A stretch of 64,000 nt of DNA from Arenibaculum pallidiluteum (GTDB lineage: Bacteria; Pseudomonadota; Alphaproteobacteria; Azospirillales; Azospirillaceae), in the NCBI RefSeq assembly GCF_017355985.1, contig NZ_JAFIQU010000002.1:62001-126000 (forward strand), written 5' to 3'. Of this stretch, positions 34,602-43,800 are shown in pieces (position 1 is the first letter of the stretch; each line of letters starts with the position of its first letter). The position numbers and the translations under genes are program-made. Below the pieces are notes generated by a model that saw nothing but the letters and a program-made list of their open reading frames with translations, was not told the origin of the DNA and did not search any database.

Positions 34602-35471
34602 TCAGCCTCGCACGAATACGGTATTGATCGTGTCTCGGTAGACCTCGCGGTATCCGGCAGCGCTAAAGATCTCCCGGACCTTCCGGGATCCGGCCGAGGT
34701 CACGTCATCCGACTTCAGGTCCGGATGATCGTCGGAAAGCTCCGCAATCGCCATCTTCGGCTTCCAATGGGTCAGGTCGAAGCTGTGCATAACGTCCAGT
34801 TCGCGCCCCTCGACATCGATCACCAGCAGGTCAAAGCCGGGAGGGACCTGATATGTCTCGAGGAGCGTTTCCAGCCGTCTCTGTGGGACCGTGATGGTCT
34901 TGCCCTGCGCGTGCAGCGTTTTGGCCCAGTCGATGGTCGCATACATGTCCCGAACGGTGGGGGCTGCTGTCGTCAGCACGCCGGCGACAAAGATCTCGAT
35001 GTCCTGCTCGGTTGAGCCCACGGCGTACTGGGCCACCTCGATCCCGATGCTGTGGCGGTGGCGCTTCAAGCACAGGCGGGCGTACTCCGGAACCGGCTCG
35101 ATATAGAGACCGGACCATCCGAGGTCGGCCAAAAATTCGGTGTTGCTGGTAGTCGCGCCGTCGAAAGCTCCGACTTCGACAAAGCGGCCGTCCGTCTTAC
35201 GGCCAAGATGATGTTCGAGAAGAGCCCCCAGGCCGCGCACCTGGCAGGTCTGGTTCGGCAGGTAGAAGGGCTCGCACTGCTCCCGCGACGCACGGACCGA
35301 AGCCTGGAGTCCCTTCTGCAAGGCCAGTTGGTGCTGGAGCGCCTTCACCTGGGCCTGCTGAGGAACGACGCGGAGAATGGCCTCATAGAGAGCCGCCGCA
35401 TCATCCAGGCGACCCGCCGCATGGTGCTGAAGGGCATAGCAAAGCGCATCGTTGACGGAGATTTGCATCAT
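34602..35471 (-). CDS. FkbM family methyltransferase with N-terminal TPR-like repeat
   Basis: A 289-residue protein from ATG 35471; the longer frame upstream is probably leader. About 70 N-terminal residues resemble a TPR pair (AGRLDDAAALYEAILRVVPQ). The remainder is a SAM-dependent FkbM domain: GRFVEVGAFDGATTSNTEFL (SAM loop), GLYIEPVPEYARLCLKRHR and LLVIDVEGRELDVMHSFDL. FkbM enzymes often O-methylate sugars. It is divergent from a second, shorter FkbM gene and next to gmhB, so a surface-glycan role is likely. GC is lower than in region B. Confidence 0.88.
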   Translation of the reverse strand: MMQISVNDALCYALQHHAAGRLDDAAALYEAILRVVPQQAQVKALQHQLALQKGLQASVRASREQCEPFYLPNQTCQVRGLGALLEHHLGRKTDGRFVEVGAFDGATTSNTEFLADLGWSGLYIEPVPEYARLCLKRHRHSIGIEVAQYAVGSTEQDIEIFVAGVLTTAAPTVRDMYATIDWAKTLHAQGKTITVPQRRLETLLETYQVPPGFDLLVIDVEGRELDVMHSFDLTHWKPKMAIAELSDDHPDLKSDDVTSAGSRKVREIFSAAGYREVYRDTINTVFVRG

Positions 35472-35682
35472 GTCGCTCTGAGTGATCGGCGCCTGCCGCG
35501 CCAGCGCACAACGATGGACAATCCTGGATAACAATCCGTTACCGCCCCACCCAGCCAGCCCCTTCGGCTTGACGCCGCGGGCGACATGCCAATGCGGCGC
35601 GGATTGCAAGCTCATACGATCTTAAGACTTGATTCACCGAACTCCCGGATGGTCCCGGATGTGGCACATGAAGGGCATGCAC

Positions 35683-36237
35683 ATGCGGAAAGTCTTTATC
35701 GACCTCGGCGCGAACCATGGAGTGGTGACCGAAAAATTCGGCCGGGAGCATCCGGACTTCGAACTCTTCACCTTCGAGCCGAACCAAGCCCTTCGTAACG
35801 ATATCGCTGCCGTTGCGCAGAAACTCGGCCGCAACATCGTCCATCACTCCGCAGCGGCCTGGATCCGCGATGGGCAGATCAGCTTCTTCCAGTCGAACGA
35901 AGACGTTGCTTCAACGATCGTCAGCGGAAAGCGCGAGCACCCGCAGTACGGCTTCAGCCAAATCGACTACTCCAAGCATGTCACGGTTCCTTGCGTCGAC
36001 ATAAGCCGCTGGATCGTGAGCGCTTTCACTGCAAACGACTTTATTGTTCTCAAGATGGATATCGAGGGAGCAGAGTACGCCGTACTCACAAAAATGATCT
36101 TCGATGGCAGCCTTGGAATGGTCCGCGAGCTGATCTGCGAATGGCATTACGACCGGTATCCGCACATGACGCCCGAGGAGCATGTGATGATCCGCAACAA
36201 GGCCGCCCAGATCTGCAAACTGGTGGACTGGCACTGA
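35683..36237 (+). CDS. FkbM family methyltransferase (short)
   Basis: A 184-residue protein from ATG 35683, chosen because AAGGG (35669-35673) is well placed; several in-frame ATGs lie upstream. The SAM loop is VFIDLGANHGVVTEKFGREH, then FELFTFEPNQALR and the acidic segment FIVLKMDIEGAEYAVLTKM, all typical of FkbM. The C-terminal end (HYDRYPHMTPEEHVMIR) carries several His that may help catalysis. It probably methylates a sugar hydroxyl in glycan synthesis. It is divergent from the longer FkbM gene and convergent with the GT11 gene. Confidence 0.86.
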   Translation: MRKVFIDLGANHGVVTEKFGREHPDFELFTFEPNQALRNDIAAVAQKLGRNIVHHSAAAWIRDGQISFFQSNEDVASTIVSGKREHPQYGFSQIDYSKHVTVPCVDISRWIVSAFTANDFIVLKMDIEGAEYAVLTKMIFDGSLGMVRELICEWHYDRYPHMTPEEHVMIRNKAAQICKLVDWH

Positions 36238-36724
36238 TCTTCTGCCCGTCGATCACCCTGACGTAATCCAAGGTATGTAACGCCGACGCCGGCATCGTTC
36301 CGAGTTTCGCTTTCTGATTTCCGTTGCCGGTTGCCTGAAGCTCCCTTAAGGCAAGCGGTGAAGACGGGGAGAACCGGGCGGCTCCGGCGTCTCCTGAACC
36401 TGTTGCCGCCCGGGCGGTCGCGCCGCGGCCGTCCAGTGCACGACTTGGCGCGAACCGCACGCGCGGTGCCGGAGCAACTGCAGCGGCACGAGGCGGCGAT
36501 ACCTGCTGAAGGAAAGCCTGGGTCTGGCGACCATGGGCGAGCGAAGTTGTCGTCAGGCCGACATCAGCACCACGCCCGCCCGCCAGCAGGCGATCGGCAC
36601 AAAGCCGGAGCGGGAGCGCAAGGTGCTCAACCGCTCACACGGTGTTTGTCTCTTATATCCCACCCAAGGACGTCGCCGCCAATAACCTAGTCCTGGCTGA
36701 CCACGCCCGACCTACCCCCTGGCT
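36238..36724. other. 487-bp gap with no supported gene
   Basis: The gap lies between the convergent FkbM and GT11 genes. Short open frames are present on both strands, but none has an SD, a plausible start or a recognisable protein. The composition changes from GC-rich to AT-richer across it. It may be a decayed insertion or old gene remnant; no terminal inverted repeats or transposase motifs were found by eye. Confidence 0.6.
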
Positions 36725-37564
36725 TCAAATTGCCATCCAGTCTCCTGGGCAGAGATCCTTCGTACTCTTGGCAGACTGCCCCGCAAACCACTGGCGAGGA
36801 TAGATCACGGTCTTGCTCTGCGTCGGATTGAGCCAAGCCCCCCACCAGCTATAGCTACTATTCGCAATGATGTGGTGATCGCACATTGCCATGATTTGAA
36901 GATCTATGTAGGGCGAGGTTGTTTCCACATACTGCGCTTCCAGGTCCGAGAACTCTTCGCGACACCAATCCAGGTCATCCGAAAAAATAAGAAATCTTCG
37001 CCCTGCGCCCACACGATCTGCGGCAACCCTATAATATTCATTTTGCAATGCATAATGAAGGTTGGCGGCGCCAACGTAATCCGTCCGGCGGACATGAAGC
37101 GAAACCAACTCACAATCGCCTCGCCTGACATCACGAAGGTAGCTTTCGGCCTCAAGCCGCCAAGCGTTCTTGAACGTGAAAAGTCTCCTTACATCAGCAG
37201 CGCACTCTAAAAAATATCTGAAGCTCTGAAAATAGCCCCGGAATGCAGTTCCATCTGGTGTCCGAAGAACATCAGCGCTGTACTCAAACCCGGGCTCATT
37301 GAACAGAAATTTTATATGAGAACGGATCTGCTCAAGCGGCCTCAAACAGTCCGTATTCAGATCAAATGCGTCAAAGAGGTCCAGTTTAACCGGCATGGGA
37401 TTGCCTGTTTGAGCATCTGCCGGGCCGAGCGGCCTGAAGCTTGTGTTCTCAAGCGGCAAGCGAAGATCAAATCCACCACTCTTCGCTCTTGCATATAGGG
37501 CAGCTAGCTGGAACATCTGGTTGCCGAGTCGGCCGTTGTAGCCGATATCAAACATCGTAATCAT
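36725..37564 (-). CDS. GT11 alpha-1,2-fucosyltransferase-like enzyme
   Basis: A 279-residue protein, the family length. GT11 moves L-fucose from GDP-fucose to the 2-position of galactose, forming H-antigen-like Fuc-alpha1,2-Gal. The N-terminus MFDIGYNGRLGNQMFQLAAL is the GT11 opening, the donor motif HxRRxDY appears as LVSLHVRRTDYVGAAN, and IIANSSYSWWGAWLNP is the C-terminal signature. ATG 37564 (or 37555) follows GAGAG. The gene is clearly AT-richer than the surroundings. GDP-fucose synthesis genes are not in the window. It is close to a GT6 gene whose relatives use exactly such fucosylated acceptors. Confidence 0.93.
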   Translation of the reverse strand: MITMFDIGYNGRLGNQMFQLAALYARAKSGGFDLRLPLENTSFRPLGPADAQTGNPMPVKLDLFDAFDLNTDCLRPLEQIRSHIKFLFNEPGFEYSADVLRTPDGTAFRGYFQSFRYFLECAADVRRLFTFKNAWRLEAESYLRDVRRGDCELVSLHVRRTDYVGAANLHYALQNEYYRVAADRVGAGRRFLIFSDDLDWCREEFSDLEAQYVETTSPYIDLQIMAMCDHHIIANSSYSWWGAWLNPTQSKTVIYPRQWFAGQSAKSTKDLCPGDWMAI

Positions 37565-37588
37565 TCCGACCGCTCTCTAAATCATTTA

Positions 37589-37594
37589 CTATAA
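37589..37594 (-). promoter_or_regulatory. Possible -10 element for the GT11 gene
   Basis: On the minus strand TATAGT lies about 25 bp before the GT11 start, in an AT-rich 135-bp gap. No good -35 sequence lies at 16-18 bp, so the promoter call is weak. Confidence 0.3.
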
Positions 37595-37699
37595 TTTACA
37601 GACGGCATTCCAAAATCCATAACGCTCGCGCTAGGCACAGTATCTGCTCACCGTGATTACGCCACCTAACTGCCGCCCTACACCACCCAGGATTTATTC

Positions 37700-38521
37700 C
37701 TACTCGCCCTCCATACCGCATGGCCGCATCCACTGGTAGTCAAAATCCATTAGAGAGAACCGTCCGGAGACACACCCGTTTATAAGGTTCTCGAAAAACC
37801 TTGACTTCTGCACATGGTAATCATTCCCCATCTGATTATAGTTACTGCCCTTTCTATAGTGGACAACAGCCCCCTCCAAAATCTGAATGCAAAATTCATC
37901 TCGGTATAAAGGCCTGACCTCCTCCGGCAGAAGAAACAGGTTGTCCGCCCGTGCTTCAATTGCACCGCTGTCATAAATGTGCTTGAATCGCAACCTGTCT
38001 GCGTACTTGTTCATCCAATGAAACAAGTTACCACCAACGTCGACCGGCACAGCGTCGACATAGCCACCATGCCAATTCATTTCATTCAAGCCAGGAATTG
38101 CCGCTGGCCGCATGACCACCAGACCATTCCAAATATAACGAACGTGGCGACGTCGCTGGCGTAGAGCCGCCAAATGAAAATCACCGAGAAACTCGGAAAA
38201 CGACCAACCCTTTAGAAGAAACATATCCGAGTCGATAATGACGCTTACGTCATTATCGTAGCGGATTATGTTCTCCATAGACCATTGGATGCTATATGAA
38301 CACGCGATTCCAGGTGTATCATGCCGCCTGCCTTCTACCGGTATACATTTGATACCCCGATTGCGGCAGGCTTGGTCGACAGCCTCAACCAATTGGGGAG
38401 TCGACCCGTTGTTGAATACGACGAACTCATACGGTTCGCGCATGAATTTCCTAAAGCATACATCTTGAGCGGCGATGAAGTCCGGCCGCTTGTCAGCGTA
38501 TGTGTATATTCTGACAGTCAT
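37700..38521 (-). CDS. Putative GT-A type glycosyltransferase
   Basis: A 273-residue protein. It opens TVRIYTYADKRPDFIAAQDV and contains SVIIDSDMFLLKGWSFSEF, where DSD could be the metal-binding DxD. A later HGGYVDAVPVDVGGNLFHWM and DYQWMRPCGMEGE end are not assigned. The overall alpha/beta pattern fits a nucleotide-sugar transferase, but the exact family is not recognised. AT-rich like its neighbour; it lies between GT11 and the methyltransferase on the same strand, so it is probably part of the same glycan operon. Confidence 0.75.
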   Translation of the reverse strand: MTVRIYTYADKRPDFIAAQDVCFRKFMREPYEFVVFNNGSTPQLVEAVDQACRNRGIKCIPVEGRRHDTPGIACSYSIQWSMENIIRYDNDVSVIIDSDMFLLKGWSFSEFLGDFHLAALRQRRRHVRYIWNGLVVMRPAAIPGLNEMNWHGGYVDAVPVDVGGNLFHWMNKYADRLRFKHIYDSGAIEARADNLFLLPEEVRPLYRDEFCIQILEGAVVHYRKGSNYNQMGNDYHVQKSRFFENLINGCVSGRFSLMDFDYQWMRPCGMEGE

Positions 38522-38541
38522 TTTCGCGCTCTGGCTGTCTG

Positions 38542-39411
38542 TTACCGAATATGCGCCTTGAGGGCCGAGATAATCCCGTCAGCCACCGTATCGAGCGCAG
38601 CACTTTTTTCGTCCGCATCGGATCGGATCATCTCGATCACGGGCGCAGCCTGCTGGTAGCGCTGCATCACGTCAACCTGCGGCCGGCGCTTGGCCGCCAA
38701 GGCCAGGTAGCTGGACGTATGGAACCCGTTCAAGTCGGGCAAAGACATCAGGTAAGGGCGGGCCTTCTGGACCACCCCCAGGAACGCGTCTTGAACAGGA
38801 CTGCGCACATCACCTTCAGCCCAGAAATCGAATCCTCCCAAGGGCCCCGCGTACGTAACATCGAAGCCCAGCAACTCCAGCACCCTTGACCAGGCCTCCG
38901 TGTTCATCGACGGGACGTAATGGGTCGAATAGTTTCTGCCATCTAGGAACTTGTGAAGGATGCGCTGCAGGATCCCCGAGAAGTTTGGAGCTCCGAGAAC
39001 TATTGTTCCGCCCGGCACCACGAGCTTTGCATGATGGGCGATGATGCTCGGCCACTCCACGAAGTGCTCAAGAAAGCCAAGAGAATAGACGAACGAGTAT
39101 GATTTCTCTGGCGCCCACTCCGTGAAATCCTGTCGAACGAACTGCCCGATTTCATAGGAAAGGCCCCGCAGCCAAGTGGGAAGCGCGTCATCCGTTCCAG
39201 GCGCCAGATCGATCCCGTTAAGCCTCAAACCGAGATCGCCAAGGATCGGCAGGAACTGGCCGGGAAAGCATCCGATCTCGATGCATTCACCCGTGAGCCC
39301 CGCTGCTGAGTTCTTAAGAAACCTGGCCACGCTGCTGCTCTCATCCGCCTTTGCGAACCGGACGGCAGCATAACTTTGATCCCACGACGCCTGACTGCGC
39401 AGATTGGTCAT
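38542..39411 (-). CDS. Class I SAM-dependent methyltransferase
   Basis: A 289-residue protein. The SAM-binding loop is CIEIGCFPGQFLPILGDLGL, followed by the acidic LNGIDLAPG. The later YSFVYSLGFLEHFVEWP with EHF and the VVPGGTIVLGAPNFSG segment are typical of Methyltransf_11-like domains. The C-terminal ~80 residues are helical and may bind the acceptor. It probably methylates a sugar or lipid in the glycan pathway. There is a 20-bp gap from the next gene downstream, so the two are probably co-transcribed. Confidence 0.85.
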   Translation of the reverse strand: MTNLRSQASWDQSYAAVRFAKADESSSVARFLKNSAAGLTGECIEIGCFPGQFLPILGDLGLRLNGIDLAPGTDDALPTWLRGLSYEIGQFVRQDFTEWAPEKSYSFVYSLGFLEHFVEWPSIIAHHAKLVVPGGTIVLGAPNFSGILQRILHKFLDGRNYSTHYVPSMNTEAWSRVLELLGFDVTYAGPLGGFDFWAEGDVRSPVQDAFLGVVQKARPYLMSLPDLNGFHTSSYLALAAKRRPQVDVMQRYQQAAPVIEMIRSDADEKSAALDTVADGIISALKAHIR

Positions 39412-39504
39412 TGACTAAGATCTTTCACGGCGGGTTGCTAATCCGGTTTATCGGCTGCCTTCGGCTTTGAAATGGCTGTCGAGCTCGTCAGCCCATCCCG
39501 TCGC

Positions 39505-40431
39505 TCACAAGGATCTTACCTCGGCATGATCCTTCTTGAGGGCCATGATCTTTCTCTTCATGGGAAGGTGCAGGTTGGTCCCCTCGGGATAGCAGTAAGC
39601 CGGTGTAAGGGTCATGACAGCACCGGCATGCGCGGAAAAGTAGCGGTTGAGGTGCGATTCGTCATGCCAGACAGCTGTTGTCCCGCGGCGCGCATCCTCA
39701 TCGACCGCACGCGCAAGAGCAACGCACATGTCGAGGAATGCGTCCGCCCTGCCCCCGTTGAAGCCCCCGGCCCAGTAGCAGTAGCGTGACTGAGTGGCAG
39801 GCAGGAACGCCACGGATTCGCTCCGTGTTTCAGGAGTTCCGAGATAGTTCTGCATGCAGAAGAAGCCAGGATGAGCGACGCCGACGAGCGTCCGGCCGTA
39901 GCTTGGAATGACCTCGTCACCGACGACATCACACACGGACATATCGGCATCTAGATAGAAGATGTAGTCAAACCCACGAAGAACATCATACATGCTGGCA
40001 AAATAATGATATCGGTACAGCGTATCTCCAGGAAACCCCTTCCGAGAGACCTTCTGCACGTGAACGTCATCCGACGTCGACTTATACGTATCCGAGAAGA
40101 CGAAAATTTTTACATCATGAGATGTGAGGAAATTTGCGCGAAGCGATGAGACGAGAGGATCGACAAACCTAAAGTACTTTCCGGTTGCGACTGCGACAAC
40201 GGCGATATTGAGCTTCTTCGCTGGAACCGTAGCCTGCCGCTCGAGTTCCTTCTCGGCGGCATGAATAATCTGATGCACCAGGAAGTGCCAGCCGGACTCG
40301 GTCACGGGTCCAGCAGTATCGAGCACCTGCTTGCCGACCTGCCTGACTTCAACAAACCGCCCCTGCGCGAACAGCCCCTCGACAAGCCTGAGACCAGACA
40401 AAATATTTTGGTTTTGGTCCTGCATGTCCAT
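39505..40431 (-). CDS. GT6 family glycosyltransferase (ABO blood-group-like)
   Basis: A 308-residue protein. After a ~70-residue helical head, a GT6 domain runs from KKLNIAVVAVATGKYFRFVD to the end. Marks are YIFYLDADMSVCDVVGDEVI (DxD), GRTLVGVAHPGFF, YCYWAGGFNGGRADAFL and AVWHDESHLNRYFSAH. Vertebrate GT6 enzymes add GalNAc or Gal in alpha-1,3 linkage to Fuc-alpha1,2-Gal. Most studied bacterial GT6 proteins have NxN in place of DxD, so the DAD here is notable. A GT11 that could build the acceptor lies 2 kb away on the same strand. Confidence 0.9.
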   Translation of the reverse strand: MDMQDQNQNILSGLRLVEGLFAQGRFVEVRQVGKQVLDTAGPVTESGWHFLVHQIIHAAEKELERQATVPAKKLNIAVVAVATGKYFRFVDPLVSSLRANFLTSHDVKIFVFSDTYKSTSDDVHVQKVSRKGFPGDTLYRYHYFASMYDVLRGFDYIFYLDADMSVCDVVGDEVIPSYGRTLVGVAHPGFFCMQNYLGTPETRSESVAFLPATQSRYCYWAGGFNGGRADAFLDMCVALARAVDEDARRGTTAVWHDESHLNRYFSAHAGAVMTLTPAYCYPEGTNLHLPMKRKIMALKKDHAEVRSL

Positions 40432-40838
40432 TTCACTTCTACTGCGAGGATCTCACGACAAGAGAGGGACCTCTGAACTTCGGCCGTTCTCCCATGGGCT
40501 AGCATAGGTGTCAAGTTTAGCCCCTGGAGGCTACAATTCGTCACCGTCCTCTAAGGCCATTGAGATTCGAGGATGAACTCCATCCTCTCTACAGCGCGCA
40601 TTTCACGACTGCGAGCTGCAACACGTCGTCGCCATCCCACGCTGAATCCCTCGATTTGTCACGAGCGCTGGGTGGCGGCTTGAGATCCGAGCCCGGGATC
40701 GCTCCAAGTTCTGCTGAAGCGCTTCTTTCTCCGTGCCCGTGCAGCGCGCCGCGCTACACCCAGCCCTGCGCTCGGCAGTGCGTTCGAACCCTGAAGGCGG
40801 CCGCGATCGGCTGTGACGGCATTGCCAGCCGGTACGCC
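40432..40838. other. Intergenic region with no supported gene
   Basis: About 400 bp between the GT6 start and the terminator of the repeat-protein gene. Open frames here have no SD or recognisable product. It marks the right edge of the lower-GC sugar region. It presumably holds the GT6 operon promoter, but no good -35/-10 pair was found. Confidence 0.5.
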
Positions 40839-40871
40839 AAAAAAAATGGGGGCAGCCTTGCGGCTGCCCCC
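40839..40871 (-). terminator. Strong rho-independent terminator of the repeat-protein gene
   Basis: Read on the minus strand, a perfect 10-bp stem (GGGGGCAGCC/GGCTGCCCCC; 40848-40857 with 40862-40871) and TTGC/GCAA loop are followed by A and eight T (40839-40846). It lies 24 bp after the stop of the 1139-residue gene. It is the clearest terminator in the window. Confidence 0.92.
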
Positions 40872-40895
40872 GGTAGAGACCCAATGCTGAGGTTA

Positions 40896-43800
40896 TCAGC
40901 CCAGGTTGAGGTTGGTCCCGGTCAGGATCACGCCATTGAAGCGACCCAGGAGGCGCACTTCGTTGGACGCGACCGTGCCGTTGCCGTCGGTGTCGGTGAC
41001 CAGGTACAGGCCCGTGTCGCTGCCGTTGTTGGCAAGGACCAGGGCATCCGCACCGGCGCTGCTGCCGGCGACGTTGCCGAGAGCCGTCCGGAAGGCCGCG
41101 AAGCCCGCGTCGTCCAGCGCCGAGACGGTGGTGGTCAGGACGACCGCCTCGCTCGTCGTGAAGTTCGCAGTCCCCGTGGTCGCCGTGTTCACCTGGAGGA
41201 CGCTGTTAGGATTGTCGTCCACCAGCGTACGCAGTTCACCCACGATCGAGATCGTGTCGCTCGTCTGGAAGTTGGTGATCGTGTCGGCACCGGTCGCGGT
41301 ACCGAGCGCGCTGCCGTCAGCCGCCGCGGCGTAGACCACCACGTCGGTGTTGGTACCAGCAACCAGGGTCAGCGAGTCGGCACCCGCGTTTCCGCGGAAG
41401 GTCATGCCGGTCCCGCCGGTGACGACCACGACGTCGGCCGAGGCGCCGCCGGTGAGCGTCTCGATGGCCGAGACGGTCAGGGTGTTGCCGCGATTGCCGA
41501 GGCTAACGACGTCAGTGCCCGCACCGCCCGTGAGGCTGTCAAGGCCGACCAGGATGATGGTGTTGCCAGTATCACCCAGCCGCACGTCGTCCACGCCAGC
41601 ACCGCCGAACAGCGTCTCGATGCCCGAGACTGTCATCGTCGAGCCACGCGCGCCGAGGGTCACGCTGTCGGCACCCGCACCGCCCGTCAGCGTCTCGACG
41701 CCCACGAGGATGATGGAGTTGCCGGTCGAGCCCAGCGTGACATTGTCACCCAGGTCGCCACCGAACAGCGTCTCGATACCCGAGACGGTGATCACCTGCG
41801 CCGCGTTGCCGAGCGTGATCCGCTCCGCCCCCGCGCCGCCGCGCAGCGTTTCGATGGCCGAGACGGTCATCGTCGCGCCGCGGGCACCGAGAGTGATCAG
41901 GTCGGAGCCAGTGCCACCGGTCAGCGTCTCGATGCCGACCAGGATCATCGTGGAGCCGTCCGTGCCCAGCGTCACGCTGTCAGCGCCCGCACCGCCGAAG
42001 AGCGTCTCGATCGCCGAGACAGTCATCGTCGAACCACGGTTGCCCAGGGTGACGTTGTCAGCACCAGCGGTGTTGCCAACGAGCGTCTCGACCCCGACCA
42101 GGATCAAGGTGCTGCCGGCCGTCGCGCCGAGGGTGACGCTATCATTGGCCGTGCCACCGAACAGGGTCTCGACGCCGGTGACCGTGATCACCTCCGCGAC
42201 CGTGCCAAGCGTCACGCTGTCGGCGCCCGCGCCTGCGTTCAGAACGTCGATCCCCTGGATGGAGATCACGTCACCGCCCGAGCTGAGCGTAACAGTCTCG
42301 GTGCCCGTACCGATCAGCGTCTCGATACCCGAGACGGTGATCACGCTGGTGCCGGACAGAGTGATGCGGTCGGACCCGCTGCCACCATTCAGCACCTCGA
42401 CGGCCGAGACCGTCATGGTGTTGCCGCGCGCACCCAGCGAGACGACGTCGCGAGCCGTGACGGCCGAGTCACCCACGAGGGTCTCGACGCCGACCAGGAT
42501 CATGGTCGTGCCGCTGGTGTTCGCCAGCGTGATGGCATCGCTGCCAGCGCCGCCAAACAGCGTGTCGATGGCCGTGACGTTCATCGTGTTGCCACGTGCG
42601 CCGAGCGTCACGCTGTCGCCGGCCCGCGTGGAACCAACCAGGGCGTCAACATCGACGAGGGTGATCGTCGTGCCGGCGGTACCAAGCGAAACGTTCGTAG
42701 TTCCGGCCGTGGCTCCGAACAGCGTCTCGATGCCGCTAACCGAGAGCTCCGTCCCGGAGGCACCGACCGTAATGCGGTCAGCGCCAGCGCCGCCGTTGAT
42801 GATCTCGACGCCGGAGATCGTCATGACGACGCCGGTCGACGCGAGGTTCACCTGGTCGCTGGTGGCGCCGCTTCCGACGAGCGTCTCGATGCCGATCACC
42901 GCGAGCGTCTGGCTGCCCACACCGCCCAGCGTAATGCTGTCAACGCCCGAGCCGCCGATCAGGGTGTCGATGCCCGAAACAGTGAGCGTGTTGCTCGCGT
43001 TGCCGAGCGTGATGACGTCGCGCGTGCCGCTGAGGCCCGAACCCGTGATCGTCTCGATGCCCGAGAAGGTGGCCGTCGTCCCGGCGGAACCGAGGATGAC
43101 GTTCTCGCTGTAGACCGTCTCAACGCCGGTCGCGGTGTCCGTCGTCGAAGCGGCGCCCACGAGGCTCTCAATGCCGCTGACGGTGAGCTGGTAGGTGGCC
43201 GTGCCCGAAGCGGCGAGCGTGACGACGTCGACGCCGGCGCCGCCAACGAGGGTTTCGATGCCCGAGAGGGTGATGACGTTACCGCCGGAGGCGAGCGTGA
43301 CGGCATCCGTAGCATAGGTCGAGCCAACAAGCGTCTCGATGCCCGAGATCGTGACGTTGACGCCACCCGTGGCGAAAGTGATGCGCTCAGCGCCCGATCC
43401 GCCGTTCAGCACGTCGATGGCCGAAATGGTCATCGTGCTGCCGGCCGCACCGAGCGTGATAACGTCGGAGCCGGAGCTGCCCGTCAGCGACTCGACGCCG
43501 ATCAGAATCATCGTGTTGCCAGCAGCATTGCTGAGGCTGACCACGTCAACGCTGGCGGTGCCGAAGGAGCCGAACAGGGTCTCGACGCCGGAAACCACGA
43601 CGTCATTGCCGCCGGTCCCGAGGGTCACACGGTCCGCACCGGTCCCGCCGGTGATGGTGTCAACGCCCGAAACCGTCAGGGTCTGACCGGAGGCATTGCT
43701 GAGCGTGACGCCGTAGGAAGTGCCGGCACCGCCGATGACCTGCTCGACGTTGCGGACCTCTACGGTCTGGTTCGAGGTTCCCAGCAGAACGACATCGGTG

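Noticed and set aside
36331-36690. 119-codon + strand frame between the FkbM and GT11 genes
   Set aside because: No SD, no recognisable protein, biased Arg/Pro composition; most likely chance in a non-coding or decayed stretch.
40603-40884. 93-codon minus-strand frame near the repeat-gene terminator
   Set aside because: It overlaps the strong terminator hairpin and has no start signal or family resemblance.
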